64,000 nt of DNA from a bacterium (GTDB lineage Bacteria; UBP14; UBA6098; B30-G16), in NCBI GenBank assembly GCA_030613005.1, contig JAUWMV010000007.1, positions 1-64,000 of the forward strand, written 5' to 3'. How positions within the stretch are numbered: the first letter of the stretch is position 1; each line of letters starts with the position of its first letter. A model generated the notes under the pieces. That model had not been told where the DNA came from. It saw only the letters and a program-made list of their open reading frames with translations, and did no database searches. This document shows, in pieces, positions 47,881 through 58,000 of the stretch. The translations under genes were made by a program, and so were the position numbers.

Positions 47881-49344
47881 ATGCGAAAAAGTATTATTAT
47901 TTTATCAATTCTATTTCTCGTAGCTCTATCTTTTGCTGGGTGGAAAAAAGTTTTCGCTAGCTGGAGTTACTCATTTTATGATGCAGTCCAGACTTCAGAT
48001 GGAAATTTTCTAATCATTGGATTTAAATATGCAGATTTCCCTATTCTTAGGAATTGTTTATATTGGCGGCATATATATCGAGAAACCGGACTTACAATAC
48101 CGGGTCGTGTGTATAAGGATCCAGATTATAGTGAAGGATACTATGTTATAAAAACCAAGGATAAAGGTTATTTGATAACTGGTGAAGACTATTCTACTGG
48201 TAAAATAATTGCTATTAAATTAGATAGTTCTTTTTCACTTCAATGGAGAAAAATGCACGGTAGACTTGGTGGTTATACTGCTGCCCCAATTACTTGTTGT
48301 ACACAAGAAGGTGGATATTTCCTTTTTCATTTCCTTATGGATTTTACAAGTAGATTTAATCTCATCAAATTAGATAGTCTGGGTGATTCAATTTGGATAA
48401 GAGATTACGATACTTTAATCGGTACTCCTCCAGACAGTTATGATACATACCCCAAATTTGTTGTTAATACCTTAGATATGAATTATATACTTGGTTTAGC
48501 TATACAATGTACTTGGTTTCCATACGTAGATACGTCATACTTGTTTATAAAGATCGATGAGTCGGGCGATATTATATGGACAAAAAGTTCTGATATTATA
48601 TATAGTTCAAGATGTTCATGCATTCCAACATTTGACAGTTGTTTTATACACGTAGGTTATACTGACCGACCTGGTCGTGAAACTGTGGTTACAAAGTATG
48701 ATCGAGAGTTCGACACAATCCTTTGGAGAAAAATATATCGACACCCTAAAAACGCATCACACATTGTTCAAACTTCCGACAGCGGTTATGTGATATTTGG
48801 GCGTATACCAAACTCTGATTCGACAGGAACACATCTAAACGATTACATGTTTCTTATGAAATTAGATCCAAATGGTGACAGCCTTTGGTGCAAAATATAC
48901 GACGAAGATACCTGTTTTGGTGTACGTTCCTTTGTGTTATTAGATGATGGTGGCTTTCTAATGCTTGCTCATCTTTCTGGTGGTGGTTCTATTTTGATCC
49001 TCACCGATTCGCTTGGGGATGTTCGAGTTTCCGAACCGCTATTGCAAAAACCAGAGGAATTCTCTGTCACAGTTTCGCCCAATCCATTCAATTCATCATG
49101 TGCGATAATGATATGTCAACATTCCCGACTGCATCGGGATTGCGCAACATTGAAGGTCGAGATATTCGATTTGCGGGGAAGATTAGTATCGTTATTGTCA
49201 TCTCATGTAGAGGGTCATAAGGCACCGAGCTCAAAGAGAAGTTACGTTTGGCAACCGGAGCAATCGGTTAGTTCGGGAATATACATCGTGAAAGTTTCTA
49301 CCGATAATCGATCTACCAGTAAAAATATTTTATACCTCAAATAG
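47881..49344 (+). CDS. Secreted propeller-like protein with T9SS A-type C-terminal domain (copy 1)
   Basis: 487 residues. Signal peptide RKSIIILSILFLVALSFAGW; the body consists of propeller-like repeats (GYLITGEDYSTGKIIAIKLD; IKIDESGDIIWTKSSDII; VTKYDREFDTILWRKIYRHP; LMKLDPNGDSLWCKIYDED). The sorting domain begins KPEEFSVTVSPNPFNSSC and ends RSTSKNILYLK. AAAGGAGGG precedes the ATG and a consensus promoter lies at 47802-47831. It is paralogous to the next gene; the last 180 coding bases are nearly identical. Relative to copy 2 the sorting domain holds nine extra residues (around MICQHSRLHRDCATL) created by a palindromic DNA insert. Confidence 0.9.
   Translation: MRKSIIILSILFLVALSFAGWKKVFASWSYSFYDAVQTSDGNFLIIGFKYADFPILRNCLYWRHIYRETGLTIPGRVYKDPDYSEGYYVIKTKDKGYLITGEDYSTGKIIAIKLDSSFSLQWRKMHGRLGGYTAAPITCCTQEGGYFLFHFLMDFTSRFNLIKLDSLGDSIWIRDYDTLIGTPPDSYDTYPKFVVNTLDMNYILGLAIQCTWFPYVDTSYLFIKIDESGDIIWTKSSDIIYSSRCSCIPTFDSCFIHVGYTDRPGRETVVTKYDREFDTILWRKIYRHPKNASHIVQTSDSGYVIFGRIPNSDSTGTHLNDYMFLMKLDPNGDSLWCKIYDEDTCFGVRSFVLLDDGGFLMLAHLSGGGSILILTDSLGDVRVSEPLLQKPEEFSVTVSPNPFNSSCAIMICQHSRLHRDCATLKVEIFDLRGRLVSLLSSHVEGHKAPSSKRSYVWQPEQSVSSGIYIVKVSTDNRSTSKNILYLK
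49123..49139 (+). repeat. Small in-frame palindromic insert in copy 1
   Basis: TCCCGA-CTGCA-TCGGGA forms a hairpin. It lies inside the segment absent from the otherwise near-identical sorting domain of the neighbouring paralogue, and adds codons without breaking the frame, like the palindromic elements known to invade genes in some bacteria. Confidence 0.45.
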
Positions 49345-49356
49345 GTGTTGAGTTTT
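49161..49356 (+). repeat. Direct repeat, copy 1 (C-terminal domain cassette)
   Basis: 196 bases matching 50653-50848 with seven substitutions by my count and no gaps. It covers the end of the sorting domain, the stop codon and 12 further bases, so similarity continues into non-coding DNA. Confidence 0.85.
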
Positions 49357-49384
49357 ATAAACAATGTTTTTAAGGAGGTGTGTC

Positions 49385-50836
49385 ATGCGAAAGGTTATTT
49401 TTATTTTAACAATATTTGGATTTGTAGCTCTATCTTTTGCTGGGTGGATAGCAATTTTCGGTTCAATATATTATGATGCAATACAACCTACAGATAGCAC
49501 AATTCTGCTTGTAGGAGCTGCAAGAGATGAAGGACCTCCTGTGACTCATCATTTTTTAAGATGGGTATATAGGAACCTTGAAACAAGAGAGAGAATACTA
49601 TACCATACATGCAGGGATATGTATGAAAGTAGAGCATATAGGGTTATTAATACAAAAGATAAGGGTTTCTTAATAATTGGTTCAAGTATGGATAATGGGA
49701 GTGTAATAGCCATAAAATTAGATAGTACATTTTCATGTCAGTGGAGGAAAAGGTGTGAAGGATCAGGATATACTTTTCTTTATACTCCTAGAGACATGTT
49801 TGCATGTTGTACTCATGACAACGGATTTATCATCTTTTTCACTCGCAGATATTACCCACCAGCAAGACTTTGTTTCAAAAAAATAGACAGTCTTGGTGAT
49901 ACAATTTGGTCTAAAGAAATTGATAGTTTAATCGCTCTTCCTCCTGATAGTTATGATACATACCCTAAATTTGTCGTTAATACCCTCGATGGGAATTATA
50001 TCATCGGTGTGGAAGTTTATCATAGACCCTCAGATGAACATTCTACTCTGTTTGTAAAGATCGATGATTCGGGCGATATTATATGGAAGAAAAGTTCTGA
50101 TATAGCATACAAGGCATTTTCATGCCAACCAACATTTGACAGTTGTTTTATACACTTAGGTTATACTTATGCTGATATACCTGATCGTGAAATTGTGGTC
50201 ACAAAGTATGATCGAGGGTTCGACACTATCCTTTGGAGGAAAATATATTACTATCCTAAAACAGCATCACACATTATTCAAACTTCCGATAGAGGTTATG
50301 CGATATTTGGATCTAAAGCATACTATGATTCTACAGGAACATATATAAACCGTTACATGTTTCTAATGAAATTAGATCCCAATGGCGACAGTCTTTGGTG
50401 TAAAATATACGACGACAAAGACTCTCACTCTTGTAGAAGTATAAGTTCCTTTGTGTTATTGGACGATGGTGGCTTTCTTATGCTTGGCTCCAAATCTGGT
50501 GGTGGTTCTATTTTGATTCTCACCGATTCGCTCGGGGATGTTCGGGTTACCGAGTCGCCATTGCAAAAACCAGAGGAATTCTCTATCACAGTTTCGCCCA
50601 ATCCATTCAATTCATCGTGCCAGATTACCGCACCGGAAGCCGCAACGGTTACGATATTCGATTTGCGGGGGAGATTAGTGTCGGTATTGTCATCTCATGT
50701 AGAGGGTCATAAGGCACCGAGCTCAAAGAGAAGTTACATCTGGCAACCGGAGCAATCGGTTAGCTCGGGAATATACATCGTGAAAGTTTCTACCGATAAT
50801 CGATCTACCAGTAAAAATATATTATACCTCAAATAG
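49385..50836 (+). CDS. Secreted propeller-like protein with T9SS A-type C-terminal domain (copy 2)
   Basis: 483 residues from the ATG at 49385, which has an ideal AAGGAGG site; the in-frame ATG at 49364 is 5' of that site and is rejected. Signal peptide MRKVIFILTIFGFVALSFAG. Same repeat architecture as copy 1 (FLIIGSSMDNGSVIAIKLD; VKIDDSGDIIWKKSSDIAYK; LMKLDPNGDSLWCKIYDDKD) with more divergence in the first two thirds. The sorting domain reads KPEEFSITVSPNPFNSSC, then TIFDLRGRLVS, terminal RSTSKNILYLK. Probably cotranscribed with copy 1 (gap 40 bases). Function unknown. Confidence 0.9.
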   Translation: MRKVIFILTIFGFVALSFAGWIAIFGSIYYDAIQPTDSTILLVGAARDEGPPVTHHFLRWVYRNLETRERILYHTCRDMYESRAYRVINTKDKGFLIIGSSMDNGSVIAIKLDSTFSCQWRKRCEGSGYTFLYTPRDMFACCTHDNGFIIFFTRRYYPPARLCFKKIDSLGDTIWSKEIDSLIALPPDSYDTYPKFVVNTLDGNYIIGVEVYHRPSDEHSTLFVKIDDSGDIIWKKSSDIAYKAFSCQPTFDSCFIHLGYTYADIPDREIVVTKYDRGFDTILWRKIYYYPKTASHIIQTSDRGYAIFGSKAYYDSTGTYINRYMFLMKLDPNGDSLWCKIYDDKDSHSCRSISSFVLLDDGGFLMLGSKSGGGSILILTDSLGDVRVTESPLQKPEEFSITVSPNPFNSSCQITAPEAATVTIFDLRGRLVSVLSSHVEGHKAPSSKRSYIWQPEQSVSSGIYIVKVSTDNRSTSKNILYLK

Positions 50837-50848
50837 GTGTTGAGTTTT
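50653..50848 (+). repeat. Direct repeat, copy 2 (C-terminal domain cassette)
   Basis: Partner of 49161-49356. The same length and near identity, including bases beyond the stop, point to recent duplication or gene conversion of this end. Confidence 0.85.
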
Positions 50849-50874
50849 TTGCGTTAGTCCTCTTTATTCTCATC

Positions 50875-52188
50875 GTGAACGATCTTTCTAAAACTGCATC
50901 GATATTAGGCAGTATTGCAGGTGCGAAAGTACGAAGGGGATACCGATTTCCGTTTGGGGGATGGATTAGGCTCGAGCATAGATGGCATAATAAAATCGGG
51001 CTGTTATTCATAAAAACTGAAGGTTTGTTTCTAACACCTTTATTGCCAAAGGTCGATGGAGGATGGTGCAGTCCGCTTCAGGGATTTTACATAAATGAGT
51101 CGGGATTATCCAAAAATAACATGCTTGTTATAAAATTCGTCCGAGAAGATAAGCAACGTTATATGTTGCTGAGTCGCAATAGCTTCTGGAATCTCATCGT
51201 AACAAACGAGATAGGCAAAATTCTGTGGATTGCAGAGAAATCAAAAAAAAACTCGATCGGTAATGTTATTTCGATCCCCGAATACAATTTTGTACCTCCC
51301 ACAGAATCCTTGAAGGAAATCCTTCCACAGGGCATAGAACATTTCGTAAATGCAAAAGATATCCTTTTACATAAGATTATTCATAGAGAGCTTATGCAAA
51401 AGCTCAAACGCAATAAAAATGCACTTACCGCAGTACGTGGTGATTATGAAAAATTAGGGAATCCAGAAAAAAACCGTGAACTTGCTAACGCAATCATGGC
51501 TAATCTCCACATAATAAAACCGCACTCTCATTTTGCAACAATCACTGACCCGTATTCTGGTGAGACTATACAAATAGAACTCGATCCAAAACTTTCGCCG
51601 ATAAAATTCGCTGAAAGTCTTTATAAAAAAGCCCGACGTGCCAAACGAGGCAGAGAGAAAATTATTACACGATATCGTCAACTTTTAAGAATACAACGAA
51701 ATCTTATCAAGCTTTCGGAACTTGACAATATATACGAAACTGCTAAAGAATTGAACATCGATGCCGAAGCTATACTTGGAGAATCCGAAAAAGACCGAAA
51801 AACACAAAAGGAAGAGAAACTTGGACCCGGTATTAAAAGAATGTTCTCATCGGATGGTTTCGAAATTTTAATCGGGAAATCCGCTGAATCGAATAACCGT
51901 CTAACATTTAAAATTTCAGCCAAAACTGATATTTGGTTGCATGCAGAAAGCATAAAAGGTAGTCATGTAATAATTCGAGCAAAAGGAACAGTGATTCCCA
52001 ACACGACATTGCTTCAGGGTGCAATGTTAGCTGCATTCTACTCAGATTCAAAACATTCATCACTTGTTCCAGTTATATACACTGAACGTAAATATGTTCA
52101 TCCAATCAGAGGACATCCCGGAAAAGTGCGAATAGACCGCAGCAAGACACTTATGATTGAACCGAAAGGAGTCATTGCTCATAATTAA
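50875..52188 (+). CDS. Short RqcH/NFACT-type ribosome quality control protein
   Basis: 437 residues against about 570 for RqcH. An NFACT-N-like domain (about 1-150: GAKVRRGYRFPFGGWIRLEH...LLLSRNSFWNLIVTNEIGKI), a coiled-coil middle (about 165-315) with the family's ANLHIIKPHSHFATITDPYS and LDPKLSPIKFAESLYKKARR, and the NFACT-R domain (about 325-437: DIWLHAESIKGSHVIIRAKG, HPIRGHPGKVRIDRSK). The helix-hairpin-helix domain between NFACT-N and the coil is missing, and the Asp-Arg pair needed for alanine tailing (expected before the FxR... strand, here NNML) is not seen. It may bind stalled 50S subunits without making tails. GTG start at 50875; 38 bases after copy 2. Confidence 0.85.
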   Translation: MNDLSKTASILGSIAGAKVRRGYRFPFGGWIRLEHRWHNKIGLLFIKTEGLFLTPLLPKVDGGWCSPLQGFYINESGLSKNNMLVIKFVREDKQRYMLLSRNSFWNLIVTNEIGKILWIAEKSKKNSIGNVISIPEYNFVPPTESLKEILPQGIEHFVNAKDILLHKIIHRELMQKLKRNKNALTAVRGDYEKLGNPEKNRELANAIMANLHIIKPHSHFATITDPYSGETIQIELDPKLSPIKFAESLYKKARRAKRGREKIITRYRQLLRIQRNLIKLSELDNIYETAKELNIDAEAILGESEKDRKTQKEEKLGPGIKRMFSSDGFEILIGKSAESNNRLTFKISAKTDIWLHAESIKGSHVIIRAKGTVIPNTTLLQGAMLAAFYSDSKHSSLVPVIYTERKYVHPIRGHPGKVRIDRSKTLMIEPKGVIAHN

Positions 52189-52317
52189 GAGATATTGGAT
52201 TTAGCGAAACAATTTAAAAAGTTAAAATTTAATTCTAAGAATTTGACAACATGTATACATATTGATTTATTACTCGTATTGATTATATTAATATTAGAAA
52301 TTGCTTAAGGAGTTTTT

Positions 52318-55008
52318 ATGTATAGAACATCTATTATTTGTTTTCTAATATTTATAGCTGGGATAATTTACGGTCAGGAATTTGAGAACCCAGTATCATT
52401 GATAAACTCGATCCTCGATTCGACATATATCACATATATAGATTACATCGAAACCGAAGAATGTTCAATTGTCACAACAGAAGTTTGCATCGAGCTAAAC
52501 GGTTTATTCATAAGAGCTCTTGAAATGCCAAATTTTACATTCTCCGAAAATGATGAGATAATAACGGAGGATAGAATAGAACAACTCTCTTTCTGCCCAC
52601 CAGATACATTTAAAATCGATATAGTATTGCTTTTGGATTTCTCCCTCAGCATGGACTATGAAGTTACAACCTTTTTCGGGTCGTTGCCTGCATTTGTCTC
52701 GATACTAACACCGCTGGATTATCGAATTGCAATCGTTGTTTTCAACGGTTGTCCTGCGGAATTTGATGGTGTTTGGCTCATCGATAGAACAGATTTTAGC
52801 AGTCCAACCTGTGATTACTCGAGCACTGGTCCGGATATTTGGGCTGAAAATTTCACAGATTTCTCATGCCTTTTTAACGCTGTAATCGATGATCTTTACG
52901 ATTGGCCACCAGTTCGGAGAGGTTCCGGTGGCGAGGACCAATACGGTGCAATTGTTAGAGCTAATGAAAGACTGACTTTCAGACCGGATGCGAGCAAATA
53001 TTTCATTATGTTCACCGATGAACGACCTATTGTGAATAGATCCTGCTCTCCTGCTTGGGGACCCACCGATGAGGACCTTGACAGTATTATCGAATATTGT
53101 AATACAAATAACATTAGGATATATCCAATCACTCCCCAAAATGGTGAGTTTGAATACTCTATGTTTGAGCCGTCTAGCAGAAGATTTTACACAGGTTATC
53201 CAATCTTAGCTAATTCTACCGGTGGAAAATGGTTCTATCTATATAGCGAAAATTACGATTCTCTGGCAGCTGGAATTGCTCGAGAGATACTCGCTGAAAG
53301 GTGTTGCTACGAATTCAGAATTATCGAGCGCGATTTCTGTAACGATTTTAATATGTTTTCAGTTTCCGTCAGCGATTCTGATATATTTCTTGGATCGGAC
53401 GATACATTTTATGTTCCACCTTGTCCTGGCGAGGGACAAGCAATTTATCCTTATCCATGCGGTGGCATATCAACCTGTCCCGATCAATCATTTAAATTCC
53501 TATTCTCAGCCGAAAATAATGTATTCTATCCCGATTCTAATTCTCTATCGCTTGTAATTAACGGTGAGACATTAGGCATTCATGACAGCAGAATCAATTT
53601 CATCGACTCCGTTCTTATTTTCCAGCCACTATTTGATTTTAACAATGGAGATACAGTTTGTGTATTGCTTCCCGATGGAATAGATACCTTCTCTTGCCCC
53701 ATGAAGGGAGATAGTTGCTATGCTATCATTGATCTTCAAGGACCAGTCTTTCCACGACTCGAACCGGAAGCTGGATCGGTTATACTTTATGATACACTAA
53801 ATATAGAGATAGAAATTTTCGATTCCCTTGCAGGCGTGGACTGGAGCGCAATTAACAGCGGAAATTTCTCGATAACAGTTAATTCCATTCCATGGTCTTT
53901 TGATATTTCAATTACACCACCACAAATAAACTTGAGTCTTGAATCCGATGGATTGGGCAGAGATAATGACGTTCAAGTTTGCCTTACGGATATAATCGAT
54001 GCACCGGATTACGATTACTGTCCACCCAACTCCTCAGATACATGTTGGAGCTTTACGCTAATTATACGTGAGGGTCCTATCGGACAGAGAATTTTACCAG
54101 ACCAAGAAATTATCTCAGCCTGTGTAAATCAACAGATATGGATAGCAATAACAGATAACGATGGTGTGAATGTCCCTACGATCGTTATAGCTATTAACGA
54201 AGATACATTTACAATTTTCAACTACGAGTTAAGTTTCAGGAATGACACTCTGTATTTCATACCTTTAGAAGATTACTGGGCGGATAAAGAAACAGTAACT
54301 GTAAGCCTTATAAGAGCAGATGACAACACTAATTCTGAACTTCAAAATCCTTTCGAATGGACATTTTATATGGATTTGCTCGCACCGCAAGCGGAAATGC
54401 TCGAGCCTGAAGACAGCAATTACACAATTAACATTAATCAACCAATTAAAATAAGCATATCGGACAATTTCGCAGGAATAGATCCTTCTAATTCGAGGTT
54501 ATTTATCAACGATATTGAATACGACTTTAATAACTCTCTTCAATCGCTGACAGACGGCAATAAATCAGGACTGATTTTATTTAATCCTCTAGAAAACGGA
54601 TTAATCTGGTTACCGTCCGATACAGTTAATGTTTATTTATATCTCTGCGACGATCCAGATACCTGTGATGCAAACTGTGCTGAATATCGTTATTCTTTCT
54701 GGCTTCCACCGTATCCTGGATGCACTCGACTTCCAAATCCCTTCACACCGAATAGTGATAATATAAACGATTATGTTCAATTTACATTCCCAGGTATGAT
54801 TTATAGCTCTGGACTTATATATATCTTTGATGTTCAAGGCAAAATGGTTAAGGAAATAACAATACCCAAGGGGTTAGGTGCAAAGGAATTCGCTATCTGG
54901 GATGGTTCAGATATCAACAATGACCCATTACCTCAGGATTTATATATTTATTTAATAAAATCCGGTGGCGAAGTAGTATGTAATGGCACTGTGACAATTG
55001 CACGATAA
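52318..55008 (+). CDS. Large secreted protein: vWA domain, paired Ig-like modules, T9SS B-type CTD
   Basis: 896 residues. Signal peptide MYRTSIICFLIFIAGIIYGQ; a von Willebrand A domain (about 100-345) with the metal site VLLLDFSLSMDYEV and KYFIMFTDERP; two copies of the paired module (about 375-590 and 590-800), e.g. SACVNQQIWIAITDNDGVN and FAGIDPSNSRLFIND, then CDDPDTCDANCAEYRYSFWL; and the sorting domain from RLPNPFTPNSDNINDYVQF to CNGTVTIAR. The vWA domain suggests adhesion. AAGGAG precedes the ATG; a TTGACA lies at 52243-52248 with a weak -10. Followed after 37 bases by a paralogue. Confidence 0.92.
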   Translation: MYRTSIICFLIFIAGIIYGQEFENPVSLINSILDSTYITYIDYIETEECSIVTTEVCIELNGLFIRALEMPNFTFSENDEIITEDRIEQLSFCPPDTFKIDIVLLLDFSLSMDYEVTTFFGSLPAFVSILTPLDYRIAIVVFNGCPAEFDGVWLIDRTDFSSPTCDYSSTGPDIWAENFTDFSCLFNAVIDDLYDWPPVRRGSGGEDQYGAIVRANERLTFRPDASKYFIMFTDERPIVNRSCSPAWGPTDEDLDSIIEYCNTNNIRIYPITPQNGEFEYSMFEPSSRRFYTGYPILANSTGGKWFYLYSENYDSLAAGIAREILAERCCYEFRIIERDFCNDFNMFSVSVSDSDIFLGSDDTFYVPPCPGEGQAIYPYPCGGISTCPDQSFKFLFSAENNVFYPDSNSLSLVINGETLGIHDSRINFIDSVLIFQPLFDFNNGDTVCVLLPDGIDTFSCPMKGDSCYAIIDLQGPVFPRLEPEAGSVILYDTLNIEIEIFDSLAGVDWSAINSGNFSITVNSIPWSFDISITPPQINLSLESDGLGRDNDVQVCLTDIIDAPDYDYCPPNSSDTCWSFTLIIREGPIGQRILPDQEIISACVNQQIWIAITDNDGVNVPTIVIAINEDTFTIFNYELSFRNDTLYFIPLEDYWADKETVTVSLIRADDNTNSELQNPFEWTFYMDLLAPQAEMLEPEDSNYTININQPIKISISDNFAGIDPSNSRLFINDIEYDFNNSLQSLTDGNKSGLILFNPLENGLIWLPSDTVNVYLYLCDDPDTCDANCAEYRYSFWLPPYPGCTRLPNPFTPNSDNINDYVQFTFPGMIYSSGLIYIFDVQGKMVKEITIPKGLGAKEFAIWDGSDINNDPLPQDLYIYLIKSGGEVVCNGTVTIAR

Positions 55009-55045
55009 CAAACACATTAAATGATTTTCTAACAAAGGAAATTAA

Positions 55046-58000
55046 ATGAAAAACAAGCGTTGTATAATTTATTTTATCCTATTTGTTACTTCGATGTCTC
55101 ACTCTTTCTGGGTAAAATGGTCTTACAGTGAAGTTAGATCATTAGATTGGATGACATTTGGGTCTTCTGGAGCAATTATTGATCTTGGCAGCGATGTTAA
55201 CACAGTAGGATCAGAACCCGACTCATGTATGGAAATTGTTATCGGTAGCGATGAATACTATAACTATTTCCCCGAAATAATGGATAGTGCCAGAGGAATT
55301 TGGAGATGTCTCGATGCATATGGAAACCTCGAATGGGCAATAAACACCAAGGCAGATGAATCGAGGTGTTCTCCGGCTATTGCAGATTTTTATGGAGACT
55401 CTCTTCTCGACATTATTGCTGGAACAACAAGCGGCTGGAATCTTGAAGCATTTGATAGATTAGGCAATTTCCTGTGGTATTTTCCAAATCCTCTGCAACA
55501 GGATGGTACATACATGTGGCATTCCTCACCCGCTGTTGCGGATATAATCCCTTCAATCGACGGTATTGAAATTGTTATTGGCAATAACTCTTGTTATTCC
55601 TTATTCTGTTTCCAGGGAGACCCAACAGATAGCGTAGATGAAGGAACAACATACACTGTTCCTATTCTTGGATGCTTTTTAGGCTACACAAGTCCTGGGG
55701 GCACAGATGGAACAGATTGGGATGTCCTATGGGTTTATGAGGCGGATGGACCTATAATATCGACACCTGCAGTGGGAGACATGGATGGTGATGGCGACCT
55801 CGATGTATTATTCGGGGATGGTTATAAAGGAACATACAGTTCAGAACACAATCCTGGAGGAAATATATATTGTCTAGATGGACCCACAGGAACATTGCGC
55901 TGGAAAATTACTACCACCACTTATCCAGAAGTAGTCGATGCATCTCCCGCACTTCACGATTTCGATGGTGATGGTGATTTAGAGGTTATTATTGGCACTG
56001 GCGATGGAAATATTTACTTCATAGATGGCGATGAGAACTCAACCGGAACAATAGAACCGTTCGAAATGACTACTTTCAATATGAACTCAGAAATACACTC
56101 GTCAGCGGTAATAGCGGATGTTGATGGAGACGGTTCATATGAAATAATTGTGGGTGCAAACAGCGGAGCAATTGCTTGCCTTTCATACTCACCACCTGCA
56201 ACAGTATCACTTAAATGGATAGACACTCTCGACGGTGCAATAGTATCATCACCAGCTGTTGCTGGTAATATGCATGATCCTGCACCATGGCCATTTTTCT
56301 GCCAAAATAATATGAGAACTAACTTTTATCCTCCCACAGATACGGCGTTATTCGTTATTGTATCAACGCTCAATGGTAAAATTTATAAAATTTCAGGTTT
56401 AAATGGAGAGATAATCGACTCGATTCGTCTTGGGTTTCATATACACACATCGCCGGTTATTGCCGACATAGACTATGATTGCGAATATGAATTGATAATT
56501 ACGGTAATGATTCCAAGCGGAGATTCAATTTATTGTCTCGGTACAGACATATATCGAAAAGATTGCTTAGATTGCAGAAAAGTTATTGTTAACACAATTT
56601 GTCCCCCTGAAACAGAAACAATAATATCTTCATGTAAAGAGCAGACTGTTTCATTTACTATTACCGATACAACAAGATGGGATACGCTCGATGTAGAACG
56701 AATGAATGCTGGAATAACTATACATCATCTTGATGGTTCTGAGAAAACCATATTTCTTAATTCTGATTCGATAGGATTTAATACTCGTATAGCAACAATC
56801 GACTCGTTAATTTTAGAGATCAAACGTCCATGGGAGCACCGAGATAGCATCACAATATGGACAGACATGATTGTTAGCGCAAAAGGTTGCACAACTTATC
56901 CTGCAAATCAGGTTAGCTTTCTCGTTGATCTTGAGCCACCAGTACTGATTCCATCTCCATCGATGCCACCAATTGGAGGTAATGGTCCCGTGATTATGGA
57001 AATCGAGTTCGAACTTGTCGATACACCGGCAGGTGTTGCTTACGATTCCACGAGAATGTCCGTTCTTGCATTTCATATCGACACAACGATGGATTATTAT
57101 TTAGTTGAAGACTCAACACATATGAGTTGTATTTTCCATCCCAACGATTCCGTGGTAATCTCTGTACATACTTGTGATTCTATAATAGATTACGGGTGTT
57201 CGTGTCCACCGAATTGCACAACATATTCATATTGGTTCAGAATAGGTGGTACAGGACCGGAAGCTGAGATAATAATACCTCAACCGTATACGATTTCTGC
57301 ATGTATAGATCAACAGATATGGATACATCTGACTGATCCAGAAGGTATAGATTCTACATCGATTGTTCTCGTGGTCAACCGAGATACATTCACAACATTC
57401 GATGAGGAAGTCTATTATAAACTGGATACTTTATATTTCAGTCCACTTATAGGATACTGGCGAGATCATGACACAGTAATAGTAAGTCTTATTGCTGCAA
57501 ATGACATATATGGTAGCGAGCTTCAAAGACCCCTTAGTTGGATTTTCTACACCGATTTCGTACCTCCCATTGCGTTTCTTATTGCACCGCCTGAAAGCAG
57601 CGTTGTGTTCGATAGAGAGCAAGAAATTGAAATTAACCTGATAGATCAGTTTAGCGGTGTAAACTTGGATTCTCTGAAATTATACGTATTGGGTAGGAAC
57701 TTTTATAGGGATGATTTAGATATTTCAGGCAGTCATATCACACTTCATTCCCGCGAGAAAGGTCTTTTTTTCTCACCCGGCGATAGTGTTAATGTAGACT
57801 TATTTTGCTGCGACAGCCCTGATACTTGCGGTCCAAATTGCAACCTATATAACTGGATTTTCTTCATTGCACCGCAATCTGAGTGCCAGAGAATGCCAAA
57901 TCCATTTTCTCCAAATTATGATAATATTAACGATTACGTCTATTTCACATTTCCTAATATCTTCTTTGAGGAAGCCACAATTTACATTTACAATTTACAC

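Noticed and set aside
52251-52260. Palindrome ATGTATACAT upstream of the 896-residue protein gene
   Set aside because: Only 10 bp in very AT-rich DNA and seen once; not enough to call an operator.
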